DNA from: Thalassocella blandensis
GTDB lineage: Bacteria > Pseudomonadota > Gammaproteobacteria > Pseudomonadales > Cellvibrionaceae
Length of the DNA: 64,000 nt
Direction: 5' to 3'
NCBI GenBank assembly: GCA_902141825.1
Contig: CABFPG010000004.1
Location: 62,001-126,000 of the forward strand
This document shows, one piece after another, positions 49,456 to 59,077 of this stretch. Each line of letters starts with the position of its first letter. The stretch's first letter is position 1. The notes under the pieces were generated by a model. It saw nothing but the letters and a program-made list of their open reading frames with translations, did not search any database and was not told where the DNA came from. The translations under genes were made by a program, and so were the position numbers.

Positions 49456-51420
49456 CTACTGAAGACTGACCTCTATCCAATCCAGCTTATACCCGCCCTG
49501 TGGGACATAAATCGCTATGTACTGCTCACCCGCCGACAAATGGACAGTATGTGAAACAGTCGTCCACCAGTTTAGATTTGACGTTTTCGGTACATCCAGC
49601 GTTCCATAAACGGGGTAACCGCCCCCACGCTCAAACTGGATTACACCTCCCACTTCACTGGCTACGTGATAGCTGATTTTGTAACGCCCATGCCGCGGCA
49701 AATTAATGTTCCAAACCAGCCAGTCCCCCGTATCCAAAACATTGGTAACTTTACCCGAGCCTCCCGCCTCAATCGAAACACCATTGGAATAGGTTAACCA
49801 CTCTGCCTGAATCGATCGACTCCAATAATCATTGGCCTTGGTAATGACAACAGCACTTAATTGATCGTTGAACCAATCATCAACAAAGCAATCATCATCG
49901 GAACGTTTTACTAAGCGATATCCGCCAAAGAAATCATGTTGAAACAGTACAGCCTGATACCCGGGTTTCACTCGGATAGCTGAAATATCATCGTTTTTCA
50001 TACCGAGCGCATACAGTTGATTTAAAGTGTAAGAGCCTTCAGCCAAGGCCACATCATACCCGCCGTAACCACAATGCTGATACAGTGTGGCGGCAGCTTG
50101 AGGCTGAGGTGTTGGCGTAGGTGTTGGTGTTGGTGTTGGTGTTGGTGTTGGCGTCGACGTAGGAGTGGGCGTGGGAGTAGGATCTATTACCAATGTGCCC
50201 TCACCTTTTGCCAGCTCTGCAACATATGTCACGGCCAGTTTTGCAAATGCCATTGCCCGCTCCTCTTCAAATTGCACATCCGCTTCAGTATGACTTAACT
50301 CTGAACGCGCTTCTTTAGTGGTAGCGCTGGCCATCGATGTTGCAAATCCTCGATTAAACCAGGCCACATGATCGGAGCAAGCCCATCCGCAGGTATCAAA
50401 ACTGTATACAATATCCTGATGATAGGTATCCATTAAACTGGCTAAGAATTGGTTTTGCGCTGGATGTGTAAAGTCTGACATTAACACCACGTCGGTGTTG
50501 GTCACCGGAGAATTGCCCACCATATCAAACTGCATCAAACCAACCACACCAATATTGTACTTACTGTAGAGTGACGCCATATCATGAGCCGCGCGCAGCC
50601 CTGCCTCTCCCGCCGAAAACGCCATGAGTCTTACTGTGGTTTCCGGTATATACTGTGTCGCAGCGATTGCACGTAAGGTTTCTGTCAGCACTGCAAGGCC
50701 AGAGGCATTATCATCCGCTCCCGGTGCGGTCCCGTCACTGTGATTACCAGAAGTCACTGAATCTATATGTGCGCTTAGTACGACCGAAGAATTGGTATTG
50801 TCCGATCCTGGAATGGTGACCATTACCGTTGGCTGCTGCCACTCATGTTCCTGCAATTCTATTGCAATGTCCGGGCGACTAGCCGCGATGTCCATCCAAT
50901 AATCCTGCAATGCAATAGCCGCATCAACACCGGCAAGAGATTCGAATTGCCGATTTTGAAACACCGTCAACATGGAAACTGTTTTAAGCAAGCCCTCTTC
51001 CGTAATTTCAGACAACAGCACCTCAACGCCATCAGGATTATCAATTGTATAATTGTGAGCATTCCCATTTGACGCCTGTGAATCCTCTAAGGATTCAGCA
51101 TACGCACTCGCATCCTCCAGAGTGCCATGAAAAATAAAACCACTGCAGCGCTGGAATCGCTCGTGCATTATATCTGTCAGCTTTTCCAGCTCATCCGGCA
51201 GCACTCCTACCACCGCGATTATGTCACCATTGGCGTTTTCGGTATGATCCACCAGCAAGTCAATCGCGTCCTGGTAATCTTGTTCTAAAACAGTCACTGC
51301 ATCCATATCGATAGTAACCCACTGACGGTCACCAGAGACGACCTGTGCAAAAACAGTATTGGATATAAATAATAAAAGGAAAAAATAATACAGGCGTTTA
51401 GCTCGAAGGATTTTCTTCAT
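49456..51420 (-). CDS. Secreted M28-family peptidase homologue with crystallin and CBM6 domains; catalytic base apparently lost
   Basis: This 654-aa exported protein has a signal peptide (about 1-25), an M28 domain (about 190-405), a Thr-Pro linker (about 414-438), a beta/gamma-crystallin-like domain (about 443-528) and a C-terminal CBM6-like module (about 533-654). M28 zinc ligands are visible: His218 (SAHID), Asp236 (GADDNASG), Glu272, Asp299 (QFDM) and His377 (SHTEAD). The catalytic Glu that should precede Glu272 is Gly271: AFSAGEAGLR stands where Vibrio aminopeptidase has AAEEVGLR. A single G-to-A change (GGA to GAA) would restore it. The protein may be inactive as a peptidase or work differently. 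CBM6 suggests binding to agar-, xylan- or glucan-type polymers. Confidence 0.88.
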   Translation of the reverse strand: MKKILRAKRLYYFFLLLFISNTVFAQVVSGDRQWVTIDMDAVTVLEQDYQDAIDLLVDHTENANGDIIAVVGVLPDELEKLTDIMHERFQRCSGFIFHGTLEDASAYAESLEDSQASNGNAHNYTIDNPDGVEVLLSEITEEGLLKTVSMLTVFQNRQFESLAGVDAAIALQDYWMDIAASRPDIAIELQEHEWQQPTVMVTIPGSDNTNSSVVLSAHIDSVTSGNHSDGTAPGADDNASGLAVLTETLRAIAATQYIPETTVRLMAFSAGEAGLRAAHDMASLYSKYNIGVVGLMQFDMVGNSPVTNTDVVLMSDFTHPAQNQFLASLMDTYHQDIVYSFDTCGWACSDHVAWFNRGFATSMASATTKEARSELSHTEADVQFEEERAMAFAKLAVTYVAELAKGEGTLVIDPTPTPTPTSTPTPTPTPTPTPTPTPQPQAAATLYQHCGYGGYDVALAEGSYTLNQLYALGMKNDDISAIRVKPGYQAVLFQHDFFGGYRLVKRSDDDCFVDDWFNDQLSAVVITKANDYWSRSIQAEWLTYSNGVSIEAGGSGKVTNVLDTGDWLVWNINLPRHGRYKISYHVASEVGGVIQFERGGGYPVYGTLDVPKTSNLNWWTTVSHTVHLSAGEQYIAIYVPQGGYKLDWIEVSLQ

Positions 51421-52464
51421 CGGTACATTCTCGATTTATATTTTAAGTTGAGTGGTTGTTGATATAGGAAATACGAGCAGAATATTTTCAATGAAAACCA
51501 AATTTTATCGGAGGGGACTTTTCAATTAAAAATTGAGAACTTATTCAACTCTTAAAAATAAAACTATCAATAAATCGATGAATTTAAACCGAGAAAGACG
51601 CGCAGTGTGACACGCAGCCCAATTTAAAAAACAATTTCACAACAAAAAACCAACGAAAATATTTCTCGCGACATCAGAAAAAAGTAAAATCACATTTAGT
51701 TATCGATACTCTAACCTCCACGAAAAATAATTATTACGTGATATTAATATTTACGATTAAAAACCCAGAGACTGAACCATAAGTTATTTCTATCCCTTTA
51801 CAATTGAAATAAAAAACACAGCCACACCTGATTTTTATTATTTACAAAACATTCTCGCTTTCTCGTCTTCTCGCCACGACAACGACCAAGACCAAAACAA
51901 ATCCACCGACATACATTAGGATTAATCATTTCACTTATTCAATTAAATTATGCACCCTGACTCGCACTCTCAAACTGTTTCACATATAGCAAAAAATATT
52001 TGAATCCACTTCCAGGAGTATCTTTTTAATTCCCGTTTTTTACGCCCCATTTTTAAGCTCCGCTTTTCATGTTCTTCTTTTTATACGCTGCTTTGTAAGT
52101 TCATTATTTTTACCTGCAACACAAAAATTCAGATGGCTTTGCATTGAATTGCATTGAACACAAAACCTTTAAAACACTGACATCTATTTACAAGCATTTA
52201 AAAACAAATACTTCCTGTATTGAAAAACGTCCCTAACAAACAAAAAAGCCAAAGCACTTATTTAAGTAAAAATCGATAGCATAGATGTAAGCCATCAAGT
52301 CGCTTTTGCTTATATCGTTTTAATAAAAATTTAAAAAATAAATAAAAAAAGTTCACATATCATTTGCTCAAAATGGCACGAGGATCTACATTGATGTATA
52401 GTGCGTCAACTCACAGGCACTCAACAGATCAAGCTACTTTTCTTGGTGAATTAGGGAAATAACT
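51421..52464. other. 1.04-kb AT-rich spacer before the ALS-like gene
   Basis: This divergent spacer is strongly AT-rich with no gene. It contains a run of T-rich units with a 13-15 bp period (52023-52121) and many A/T homopolymer tracts. An AGGGAA ribosome site ends it before the ATG at 52465. A long 5' leader or bent promoter DNA is possible. Confidence 0.5.
52023..52121. repeat. Degenerate T-rich repeat with about 14-bp period, 7 copies
   Basis: T-runs start at 52023, 52036, 52050, 52064, 52078, 52092 and 52107, each followed by a C-rich or GC-containing half (such as ACGCCCCA, AAGCTCCGC, ATACGCTGC). The units are diverged but the spacing is regular. Confidence 0.6.
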
Positions 52465-54273
52465 ATGTTGCAAATTATCAATGACAACCTGGGACCCGCT
52501 GGGCGTAATAGGGACATCCTCTCAGTTGAAGACCAAACAGAATCCACCTACGCCGACTTAATTATTCACTACCTCAATCAAATGGGCATCGACACAGTTT
52601 TTGGTGTTCCTGGGGGTGCTATCGAACCGTTTTTAAATTCTTTGGCTCGCAGCGAAAGACAGGGTGGGCCACGATTCGTAACAGCCCGTCATGAATGTGG
52701 AGCGGCATTTATGGCCGATGGGTACTACCGGGAAACAGGGAAAATGGGTGTGGTGTGCAGCACTACCGGCCCCGGCGCTACCAATCTGGTGACAGGTGTG
52801 GGCTCCGCAATGGCTGACGAAATCCCCATGCTTGTTATCACCGCACAAACACCCCTGCCCAAGTTTGGGAAAGGGGCACTGCAGGAATCCAGCTGCACTG
52901 CAATTGATACGGTTGGAATTTTCCGCCATGTTACGCAGTTTAATACTCTCGTTTCCCATCATGAACAACTGGAAACAAAACTGACTTCGGCGATTATGGC
53001 CGCACACCGCGCGCCTCACGGACCATCTCACATCAGCATACCTGCAGATATTCTTCGCGCGCCAGCTCGTATTAAACCGCATATTCACAGCGATCTGTTC
53101 ATACATGATTTTTCACTGTCGGATGAGCTTGCCATTGAAAAGCTTTGTGAAAAACTGGCTCGTGTAGACAATCTGGTAGTTTACATAGGTAATGGTGTTG
53201 GCAAAGCCAATCAAAAAATCATGGAGTTTATTGAACTGACCAATGCGGCTTTTATTACGGGCCCATTAGGTAAAACCTGGGTTGATGAAACGCATCCTGC
53301 TTACCGAGGTGTTTACGGCTTTGCCGGCCACAAAAGCGCGAAAGCACTTTTGCAAAATCCAGAAGTGGATTTGATACTTGCAGTTGGGACCGCCTTAAGC
53401 GAGTTATGCACCGGTGGCTGGACAGAAGAATTACTCAATAACAAACTAGTGCACATCGATTCTTCCATTGAACATTTTACCCGTTCGCCAATGGCAAACC
53501 TGCACGTGTTTGGCAACATTCACACTATTTTTTCACGCTTAACCACCAGCGTGGAGAATGCCCGTAAATGGGGACGAAAATGGAATACGGTATCTGGGGC
53601 AAATACTCAGGAAAATATTCAAGCGAACTTTGCCTCAATCATCAATGAAGACAAATGCCTTTCCAATGCCTCACCAATTAAACCGCAACGGCTTATGCAC
53701 AGTTTAAGTTTGAACTTGCCGGAAGAAACGCGCGTATTTGTAGACGCGGGCAATGGATGGTCCTGGGCAACGCACTATTTTAATCGTAAAAATGACAAAG
53801 GGTATTATCGAATTGCCATGGGGTTTGGCTCCATGGGTTGGTCAGTAGGCGCTGCGATTGGCTCTGCCATCGGCAACCCCTCCTCACCCACTCTCTGCAT
53901 TGTTGGCGATGGCTCATATTTGATGAGTGCTCAGGAAATCAGTGTTGCCGCGCAACAAAATATCCCGGTGGTATTTCTGGTATTAAACGATGCCGCCATG
54001 GGTATGGTGATGCATGGCCAGCGCCTTGGCCAGCAAGAATCCATCGGCTGGCAATTGAATACGGTGGATTATGCATTAATGGCAAGAGCTGTGGGGGTTG
54101 ACGGGATGATCATTGATTCCGTAGACAAGCTGGAAGCTCTCGACTGGACCGAACTCTTCAGCCGCCATCAACCAACCTTACTTGATGTTCGAATAGACCG
54201 AGAAGAAATTCCCCCCATGCATGACAGAATAAAGGGGTTAGCCGTTAATGGCTCTGCAACGCCCGGTGGCTAA
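52465..54273 (+). CDS. Acetolactate-synthase-like thiamine pyrophosphate enzyme
   Basis: This is a ThDP-dependent enzyme of the acetolactate synthase/benzoylformate decarboxylase group, 602 aa. The N-terminal ThDP-pyrimidine domain has the activating Glu in ARHECGAAFMADGY and a TTGPGATN motif. The C-terminal domain has the Mg-ThDP motif beginning GDGSYLMSAQE and ending LNDAAMG. No small regulatory subunit (ilvN/ilvH) or branched-chain gene is adjacent, so a catabolic or specialised carboligase role is likelier than valine synthesis. About 30 extra residues come before the usual family start. The gene stands alone after a long AT-rich leader. Confidence 0.87.
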   Translation: MLQIINDNLGPAGRNRDILSVEDQTESTYADLIIHYLNQMGIDTVFGVPGGAIEPFLNSLARSERQGGPRFVTARHECGAAFMADGYYRETGKMGVVCSTTGPGATNLVTGVGSAMADEIPMLVITAQTPLPKFGKGALQESSCTAIDTVGIFRHVTQFNTLVSHHEQLETKLTSAIMAAHRAPHGPSHISIPADILRAPARIKPHIHSDLFIHDFSLSDELAIEKLCEKLARVDNLVVYIGNGVGKANQKIMEFIELTNAAFITGPLGKTWVDETHPAYRGVYGFAGHKSAKALLQNPEVDLILAVGTALSELCTGGWTEELLNNKLVHIDSSIEHFTRSPMANLHVFGNIHTIFSRLTTSVENARKWGRKWNTVSGANTQENIQANFASIINEDKCLSNASPIKPQRLMHSLSLNLPEETRVFVDAGNGWSWATHYFNRKNDKGYYRIAMGFGSMGWSVGAAIGSAIGNPSSPTLCIVGDGSYLMSAQEISVAAQQNIPVVFLVLNDAAMGMVMHGQRLGQQESIGWQLNTVDYALMARAVGVDGMIIDSVDKLEALDWTELFSRHQPTLLDVRIDREEIPPMHDRIKGLAVNGSATPGG

Positions 54274-54731
54274 GCCGGGCATACCAAAAAAAAGAGCTAA
54301 TTATAGGGGCTGTTTAACAGGGCTGTTTTAAGAAGCTATTTTAGGAAGCTATTTAAAGCGGGCTGCTTGTAAGGACACAATTGAAAGCAGCTCTTGAAAA
54401 GGCCAATCCGATTACCCCACCCCACCCCATCTCACTCCCCTGGTTTTGTGCATTGAGACCGCAGCATCACCACCTGCCTCGCCGACAGTCTTTTACTTAC
54501 GCCCGCAGTTAAGCCTGATTATTTATTCAGAATAACTTCGGCCACCCACCTCAACTCGAACCCGTTAACGTCCACCTCTGGCACTCCTTTAGCCTCGCCC
54601 GTCCCAGCCATGCCACTCTCAAAACCGGCCAGACCACCACCCGCTTCGCCTTCGCAGGCACAGTTATTTAGCTTTGCACTTGGAACAACTGGAAGCTCTA
54701 CGCTAATATGAATACAAACGGGAGGCCCTGA
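54274..54731. other. Spacer between ALS-like and GGDEF-EAL genes
   Basis: It contains a 13-14 bp tandem array at 54307-54373. A GCCCGG...CCGGGC hairpin overlaps the ALS-like stop but is followed by A, not T. The minus-strand frame at 54519-54767 is rejected as non-coding. Confidence 0.5.
54307..54373. repeat. 13-14 bp tandem repeat, 5 copies
   Basis: Units such as GGGCTGTTTAACA, GGGCTGTTTTAAG, AAGCTATTTTAGG, AAGCTATTTAAAGC and GGGCTGCTTGTAAG follow each other without gaps, downstream of the ALS-like gene. Confidence 0.8.
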
Positions 54732-57245
54732 GTGTTGCCAAATAACAATAACCCCAAACCAATTCAAAATCGTTTGAATATCCTAATCGTCAATATCAAA
54801 TCCGATGCTGAAGATACACTTCGGGACAAACTTCGCCAAAATCAACATATTATCGCCGGATTTGCCAACTCAGCAAAAGAAGCACTCCATATATTACGGC
54901 ATCAATCGATTGATCTATTAATAGGCGCGGTGGAAAGTGAAGAATTGGATGGATGGCGGCTATCCCGCTTAGTTCGTTCAGGCATACTCAAATGCCGTCC
55001 CGACATCCCCATCATTATGCTCAGCAGCACCTGGTGCGAGCGCATAGCGGAAGTCACGGCTCGTGAATATGGGGTAAATGAATTATTGCCGATTAGCGAT
55101 ATCGATTTAATCCCCGAACGCCTGCAATATTATCTGGACAACCCGACGGCCACTCTGGCACGCCCAAAGTTACTCGTGGTGGAAGACCAGGTCGATACCG
55201 CAGATTTAATTGCGCGGGTATTAAATCATTCCTACAGTATTGATGTCGCTTATGACGGTGCTGAAGGTGTGCGCATGTGGCGAGAAGGTCAATACGATCT
55301 GGTGCTCCTGGATGTAATGTTACCCCACAAGAATGGTCGTGAAGTACTCCACGAAATCATGGCAGAAAAACCGGAACAGGCCGTTGTCATCATGACTGCC
55401 AATACCAGTGTTGATCAGGCACAAAATCTCATGCTTGATGGTGCTGCCGATTTTCTTCCCAAGCCTTTTCGCGCTGAACAGCTGCGCAAGGTCTGCCACA
55501 TTGCCACACTCAGAGAAGACTACCTCATTAGCAACGAACAGTTTGCCGCCCGCGTGGAATCTTTGAAAGAGCGCGAGGAAGCATTCCGCAAACTGTCGGA
55601 AAGCCATCATCGCCTGCTGGACGACTTACAATCTGTTGTCATAAAGCTGGATGAGAATCTCAACATCAAATTTCTCAATCGCACCTGGGAAAATGTGATG
55701 GGACACTCCATCGCCTCTTCACTCAACCAACCAATGGAAGTATTTCTGGCAGAAGAACACCATGCAACTTTCCCTAGAATCAAAAACAAACTGCGTGAGG
55801 CCCTGCAAAAAAAGCATTCCAAATGTGAAATGGAACTCTGCTTTCTAGGTAAGGACAATCAAAAAATCTGGACTCAACTGAAGGTTATCAGCTCCACCAG
55901 TATTGATAGCTCAATCAATCTCACCATCTGTCTGGATGACATTACAGAACGCATTAAAACCCAAAAGCAATTAGAGCATTTAGCAATGCATGACTCCCTG
56001 ACGGGACTGTTCAATCGCCACTACTTTGATTCGTCACTGGAACAAATTACGGCAGATGCTAAGCGCTATCACAGGACCCACGGCCTGGTTTATGTGGACC
56101 TTGACTATTTTAAAGTTATCAACGACACCTTCGGTCACCAACGTGGTGACGAAGTATTGCGAGAAATAGCCTCAGTACTTAAACGTCGCATCCGGCATTC
56201 AGATATTTTATGCCGCCTGGGCGGAGATGAGTTTGCGGTTCTCCTGCACGACGTCAACGAAGACAGCATGTTGACTTTTGCCAGAGAAATTCAACAGGCA
56301 GTGGGAAGCTGTACGTTTCAATTACAGGATCAAAGCATCCATTTAGGTGCAAGTATCGGGTTGGCCAGCATCAATGGCAGCTTACCCAGCCATGAAGAAT
56401 ATTTAATGCAGGCAGATATTGCCCTCTATGTTGCAAAAGGCCGCGGAAGAAATTTAATTCATTTCTTTGACCCGGAAGACCAGGAAAATGAAAATATGCG
56501 TTCCAATATTAATTGGTCGCAAAAAATACGTGAAGCGATTCAGGAAGATCGCCTGCACCTGACTTTCCAGCCGGTTCTCAACATGGAAACAAACAGTGTT
56601 TCCTACTATGAAGCGCTGGTTCGTTACACCAATCGTGACGGTTCAATAGTTGTTCCGGGGGAATTCATTCCCGCGCTGGAAAACACCGGTGAAATGCAAA
56701 TACTGGATCGCCACATTATAAAGCTGGCGGTCAAATGCCTGCGAGATTATCCGCAACTCAATCACATTGCGATCAACCTGTCCGCGCAGGCATTTAAGGA
56801 TGACAACCTCGTCCCTATCATTATGGAAAACCTGGAACTTCATCAGATCAAAGCTGAACAACTTACATTTGAATTAACAGAAAGCGCCAGCCTGTTTAAT
56901 TTAAATGTGACACAACGTGTTATTTCCAAACTTCACGCTCTTGGCTGTAAGTTTTCTGTGGATGACTTTGGCTCAGGGTTTAGCAGTTTTTCCTACCTTA
57001 AACAACTGCCAGCTGACTACATCAAGCTCGACGGCTCCTTTATTAAAAACCTCGATAAAGATCCTGTCGACCAGGCACTCGTAAGATCGATTATTCCCGT
57101 TATTCAAGCACTGGGGAAAAAAGCCGTCGCAGAATACGTTGAAAATGAAAAAATCTTAGCAACACTCAAACAAATGAAAGTAGACTACGTCCAAGGCTAC
57201 TATATTGGCCGCCCTACCAAGCCGGATGACCTTTTCCCCGAATAA
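54732..57245 (+). CDS. Response regulator with dual REC, PAS, GGDEF and EAL domains
   Basis: This is a cytoplasmic cyclic di-GMP turnover protein of 837 aa. The first receiver (about 14-135) is degenerate, with Ala66 at the phosphoacceptor position. The second receiver (about 146-270) has Asp194 in LLDVMLP. A PAS-like domain (about 295-410) is followed by GGDEF with an intact GGDEF site at 497-501 and I-site RHSD just upstream. The EAL domain starts with EALVR at 627 and has DDFGSGFSSFSYL and KLDGSFI, so it may be an active phosphodiesterase. The start is GTG with GGAGG 7 nt upstream. The controlling kinase could be the nearby hybrid kinase or another. Confidence 0.93.
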   Translation: MLPNNNNPKPIQNRLNILIVNIKSDAEDTLRDKLRQNQHIIAGFANSAKEALHILRHQSIDLLIGAVESEELDGWRLSRLVRSGILKCRPDIPIIMLSSTWCERIAEVTAREYGVNELLPISDIDLIPERLQYYLDNPTATLARPKLLVVEDQVDTADLIARVLNHSYSIDVAYDGAEGVRMWREGQYDLVLLDVMLPHKNGREVLHEIMAEKPEQAVVIMTANTSVDQAQNLMLDGAADFLPKPFRAEQLRKVCHIATLREDYLISNEQFAARVESLKEREEAFRKLSESHHRLLDDLQSVVIKLDENLNIKFLNRTWENVMGHSIASSLNQPMEVFLAEEHHATFPRIKNKLREALQKKHSKCEMELCFLGKDNQKIWTQLKVISSTSIDSSINLTICLDDITERIKTQKQLEHLAMHDSLTGLFNRHYFDSSLEQITADAKRYHRTHGLVYVDLDYFKVINDTFGHQRGDEVLREIASVLKRRIRHSDILCRLGGDEFAVLLHDVNEDSMLTFAREIQQAVGSCTFQLQDQSIHLGASIGLASINGSLPSHEEYLMQADIALYVAKGRGRNLIHFFDPEDQENENMRSNINWSQKIREAIQEDRLHLTFQPVLNMETNSVSYYEALVRYTNRDGSIVVPGEFIPALENTGEMQILDRHIIKLAVKCLRDYPQLNHIAINLSAQAFKDDNLVPIIMENLELHQIKAEQLTFELTESASLFNLNVTQRVISKLHALGCKFSVDDFGSGFSSFSYLKQLPADYIKLDGSFIKNLDKDPVDQALVRSIIPVIQALGKKAVAEYVENEKILATLKQMKVDYVQGYYIGRPTKPDDLFPE

Positions 57246-57326
57246 CAGGTATTTTAAACGATAATTCTAAGCCAAATAATGTTTGACTGTTCAAATAATT
57301 GACAGCTCAGTATCATCGCAAACCGG

Positions 57327-58157
57327 TTATCGCGCATCTCTCACAGATCGCTTTTCTGGCCCGGTATATTGCACATCATCACAACGCCACGGCAAAAAAT
57401 ATTCCGAAGGTTGTTGCTTCGTATCGAGATAGCATGCTGTCACACCGCTTGCAACCAACATGGCAAACATTTGATAAATTTCCTGAGCGGTGAACCCCTG
57501 ATCAGACAGGAAAGCGGAAACATAGCCATTGATATTCATTCCCTCATCGAATTTTTCCATTAACACTTTTTCAATAGCATAGGCCAGCGTCAAGTGTTCA
57601 CCTTCAGCAAATCCCAGCTTCTGACTTACCTGCTCCATCACCTCCAGACGCTCATCACCCTTGGCAATAGGTCGAATATAGCCGACGATAAAAGGCTTTC
57701 CTCCGCGAGCTGATGTTGCATCCTTGACGATATCCTCAGCCGACATTCCCTGACGATGACGGAGCAAAGCCTCCTGAATAAAGCCGACACCCTCCATTAA
57801 AGGCATTACGCCATAGGCCCGCGAGTCTGTCGCCAGACAACCAATGGCAGTTGCCGTCACCGCAGAAGTGCGAGCAACACCTGCCAAAGCTCCAATTTGA
57901 TTACACCAAATACGCGGGTCTGGCCAACTCAAACAACCATAAACCGCTTCCATCCACTGCGCCAATTCGGAGGACACCAACTTACCGGTTGCATTTAAAA
58001 TAAGAATTTGGAAATAGGATTTTTCACCAACCAACTCTTCCAACATTGAATAGCCGTGACTGTATACCCCTTTCCCTGGAAACCAACCGCCTGTTTGACT
58101 GATAATTTTTCCACGACGAGCATCCAACTCCTGAACAAAATCATGCGATGTTTTCAT
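57327..58157 (-). CDS. Citrate-synthase-fold protein A, catalytic residues replaced
   Basis: This 276-aa protein resembles citrate synthase/citryl-CoA lyase proteins along its length: a GKLVSSELAQ helix, GPxMEG-like MPLMEGVGFIQEAL, and GYIRPIAKGDERLEVM aligned with the family GFGHRVYK segment. By that alignment the three catalytic residues are absent: the His of the DHE/DHG segment (LILNATGKL here), the His of GHR (GYIRP), and the Asp of NVD (NING). It is therefore probably not a working citrate synthase. It is 17 nt after a second protein of the same fold; the pair may form a heteromer. Alignment was by eye. Confidence 0.75.
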   Translation of the reverse strand: MKTSHDFVQELDARRGKIISQTGGWFPGKGVYSHGYSMLEELVGEKSYFQILILNATGKLVSSELAQWMEAVYGCLSWPDPRIWCNQIGALAGVARTSAVTATAIGCLATDSRAYGVMPLMEGVGFIQEALLRHRQGMSAEDIVKDATSARGGKPFIVGYIRPIAKGDERLEVMEQVSQKLGFAEGEHLTLAYAIEKVLMEKFDEGMNINGYVSAFLSDQGFTAQEIYQMFAMLVASGVTACYLDTKQQPSEYFLPWRCDDVQYTGPEKRSVRDAR

Positions 58158-58174
58158 AAAATTTCCAAAACCGA

Positions 58175-58993
58175 TTAAGCTTTTGATGGGGTGTCGATGA
58201 CATAATTGTCATCACTGACATAGGGCATGGCCGTTATGGGTTTGTTTGCCAGCTCCAAACCATGGGCCAGTAACCCTGGTGCACTCATAAGCTGAAACAA
58301 CCCGGCACCGGAACGAGGATGAAAACCAAGATCAGAAAAAACAGCGGCTGCAACACCTGGCATCAGCCAGCCAATATTAACGCTCGCCAATGCACTCGCC
58401 AGAGCGCTTCCCCAATGCAGTGCTGACAATTCCTGCGACAAGGGCAATAACGATTGAACGATCTTGGCAGAAAATATATCGGTATCACCATAATACTTAC
58501 CGAAACCGGGGATGGACGACGCATCTGTCACTAATGCATCGGCAAAAGAAGTTGCCACATCTTCAGGGTCTTTCTTCGAATATTTGCGAAAAAAACGCAT
58601 GGCGCTTTCTATGCTACCGCCACCCAGATATTCGCCGCCCATCACAGCCGTGGACACAGGTAGAATATGGGTGGTTTCAGTCTTCCCCACCCCGACATTC
58701 ATTGCGGCTCGAGTAGCAGGATGGCGAGGGCCGGGGTTGATTAAGGCAACCATGAGGGTTTCCAGCAGGCGAGCATCCGCTGCTGAGGGCAACTCACCGC
58801 GAAACATCAGATAGAACACTTCAACCAGCGAAGCGTTCTGCATCAAATCCTCAACATCGTATCCATACCATCGAACATTTTCTGCGATATAAGGATTACC
58901 GAAGGAAGCATCTTCACTACTAATTTTACTGCTGACTTTATCACTGAACGCTTCATTTCGACTTCGAACTTTATCGTGCTGATGGTCTGCCAT
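58175..58993 (-). CDS. Citrate-synthase-fold protein B, catalytic residues replaced
   Basis: This is a 272-aa protein of the citrate synthase/citryl-CoA lyase fold. The N-terminal region (VRWYGYDVEDLMQNASLVEV, then FYLMFRGELP) matches citryl-CoA lyase-like proteins well. The expected catalytic residues are not found: NPGPRHP stands for the DHG segment, PGFGKYYGD for GFGHRVYKG, and NIGW for NVDG. The ATG at 58993 is preferred because AAGGGTAGGTG lies just upstream; an in-frame ATG at 59011 has a poorer site. It follows the TonB receptor gene by about 85 nt, so the three genes look like one operon. Confidence 0.78.
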   Translation of the reverse strand: MADHQHDKVRSRNEAFSDKVSSKISSEDASFGNPYIAENVRWYGYDVEDLMQNASLVEVFYLMFRGELPSAADARLLETLMVALINPGPRHPATRAAMNVGVGKTETTHILPVSTAVMGGEYLGGGSIESAMRFFRKYSKKDPEDVATSFADALVTDASSIPGFGKYYGDTDIFSAKIVQSLLPLSQELSALHWGSALASALASVNIGWLMPGVAAAVFSDLGFHPRSGAGLFQLMSAPGLLAHGLELANKPITAMPYVSDDNYVIDTPSKA

Positions 58994-59077
58994 AACACCT
59001 ACCCTTCGCATCTCGTCAAAAAATTTATTTCACACTACGCATTCAAAAAATATAGCCCAAAATTGACGTTACATCAT

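Noticed and set aside
54255-54290. GC hairpin at the end of the ALS-like gene as terminator
   Set aside because: The stem is followed by an A-run on the plus strand and no T-run, so it is not a standard terminator for that gene.
54519-54767. Minus-strand 82-codon frame
   Set aside because: Gly/Ala/Glu-rich composition, no family resemblance, and it overlaps the ribosome site and start of the GGDEF-EAL gene.
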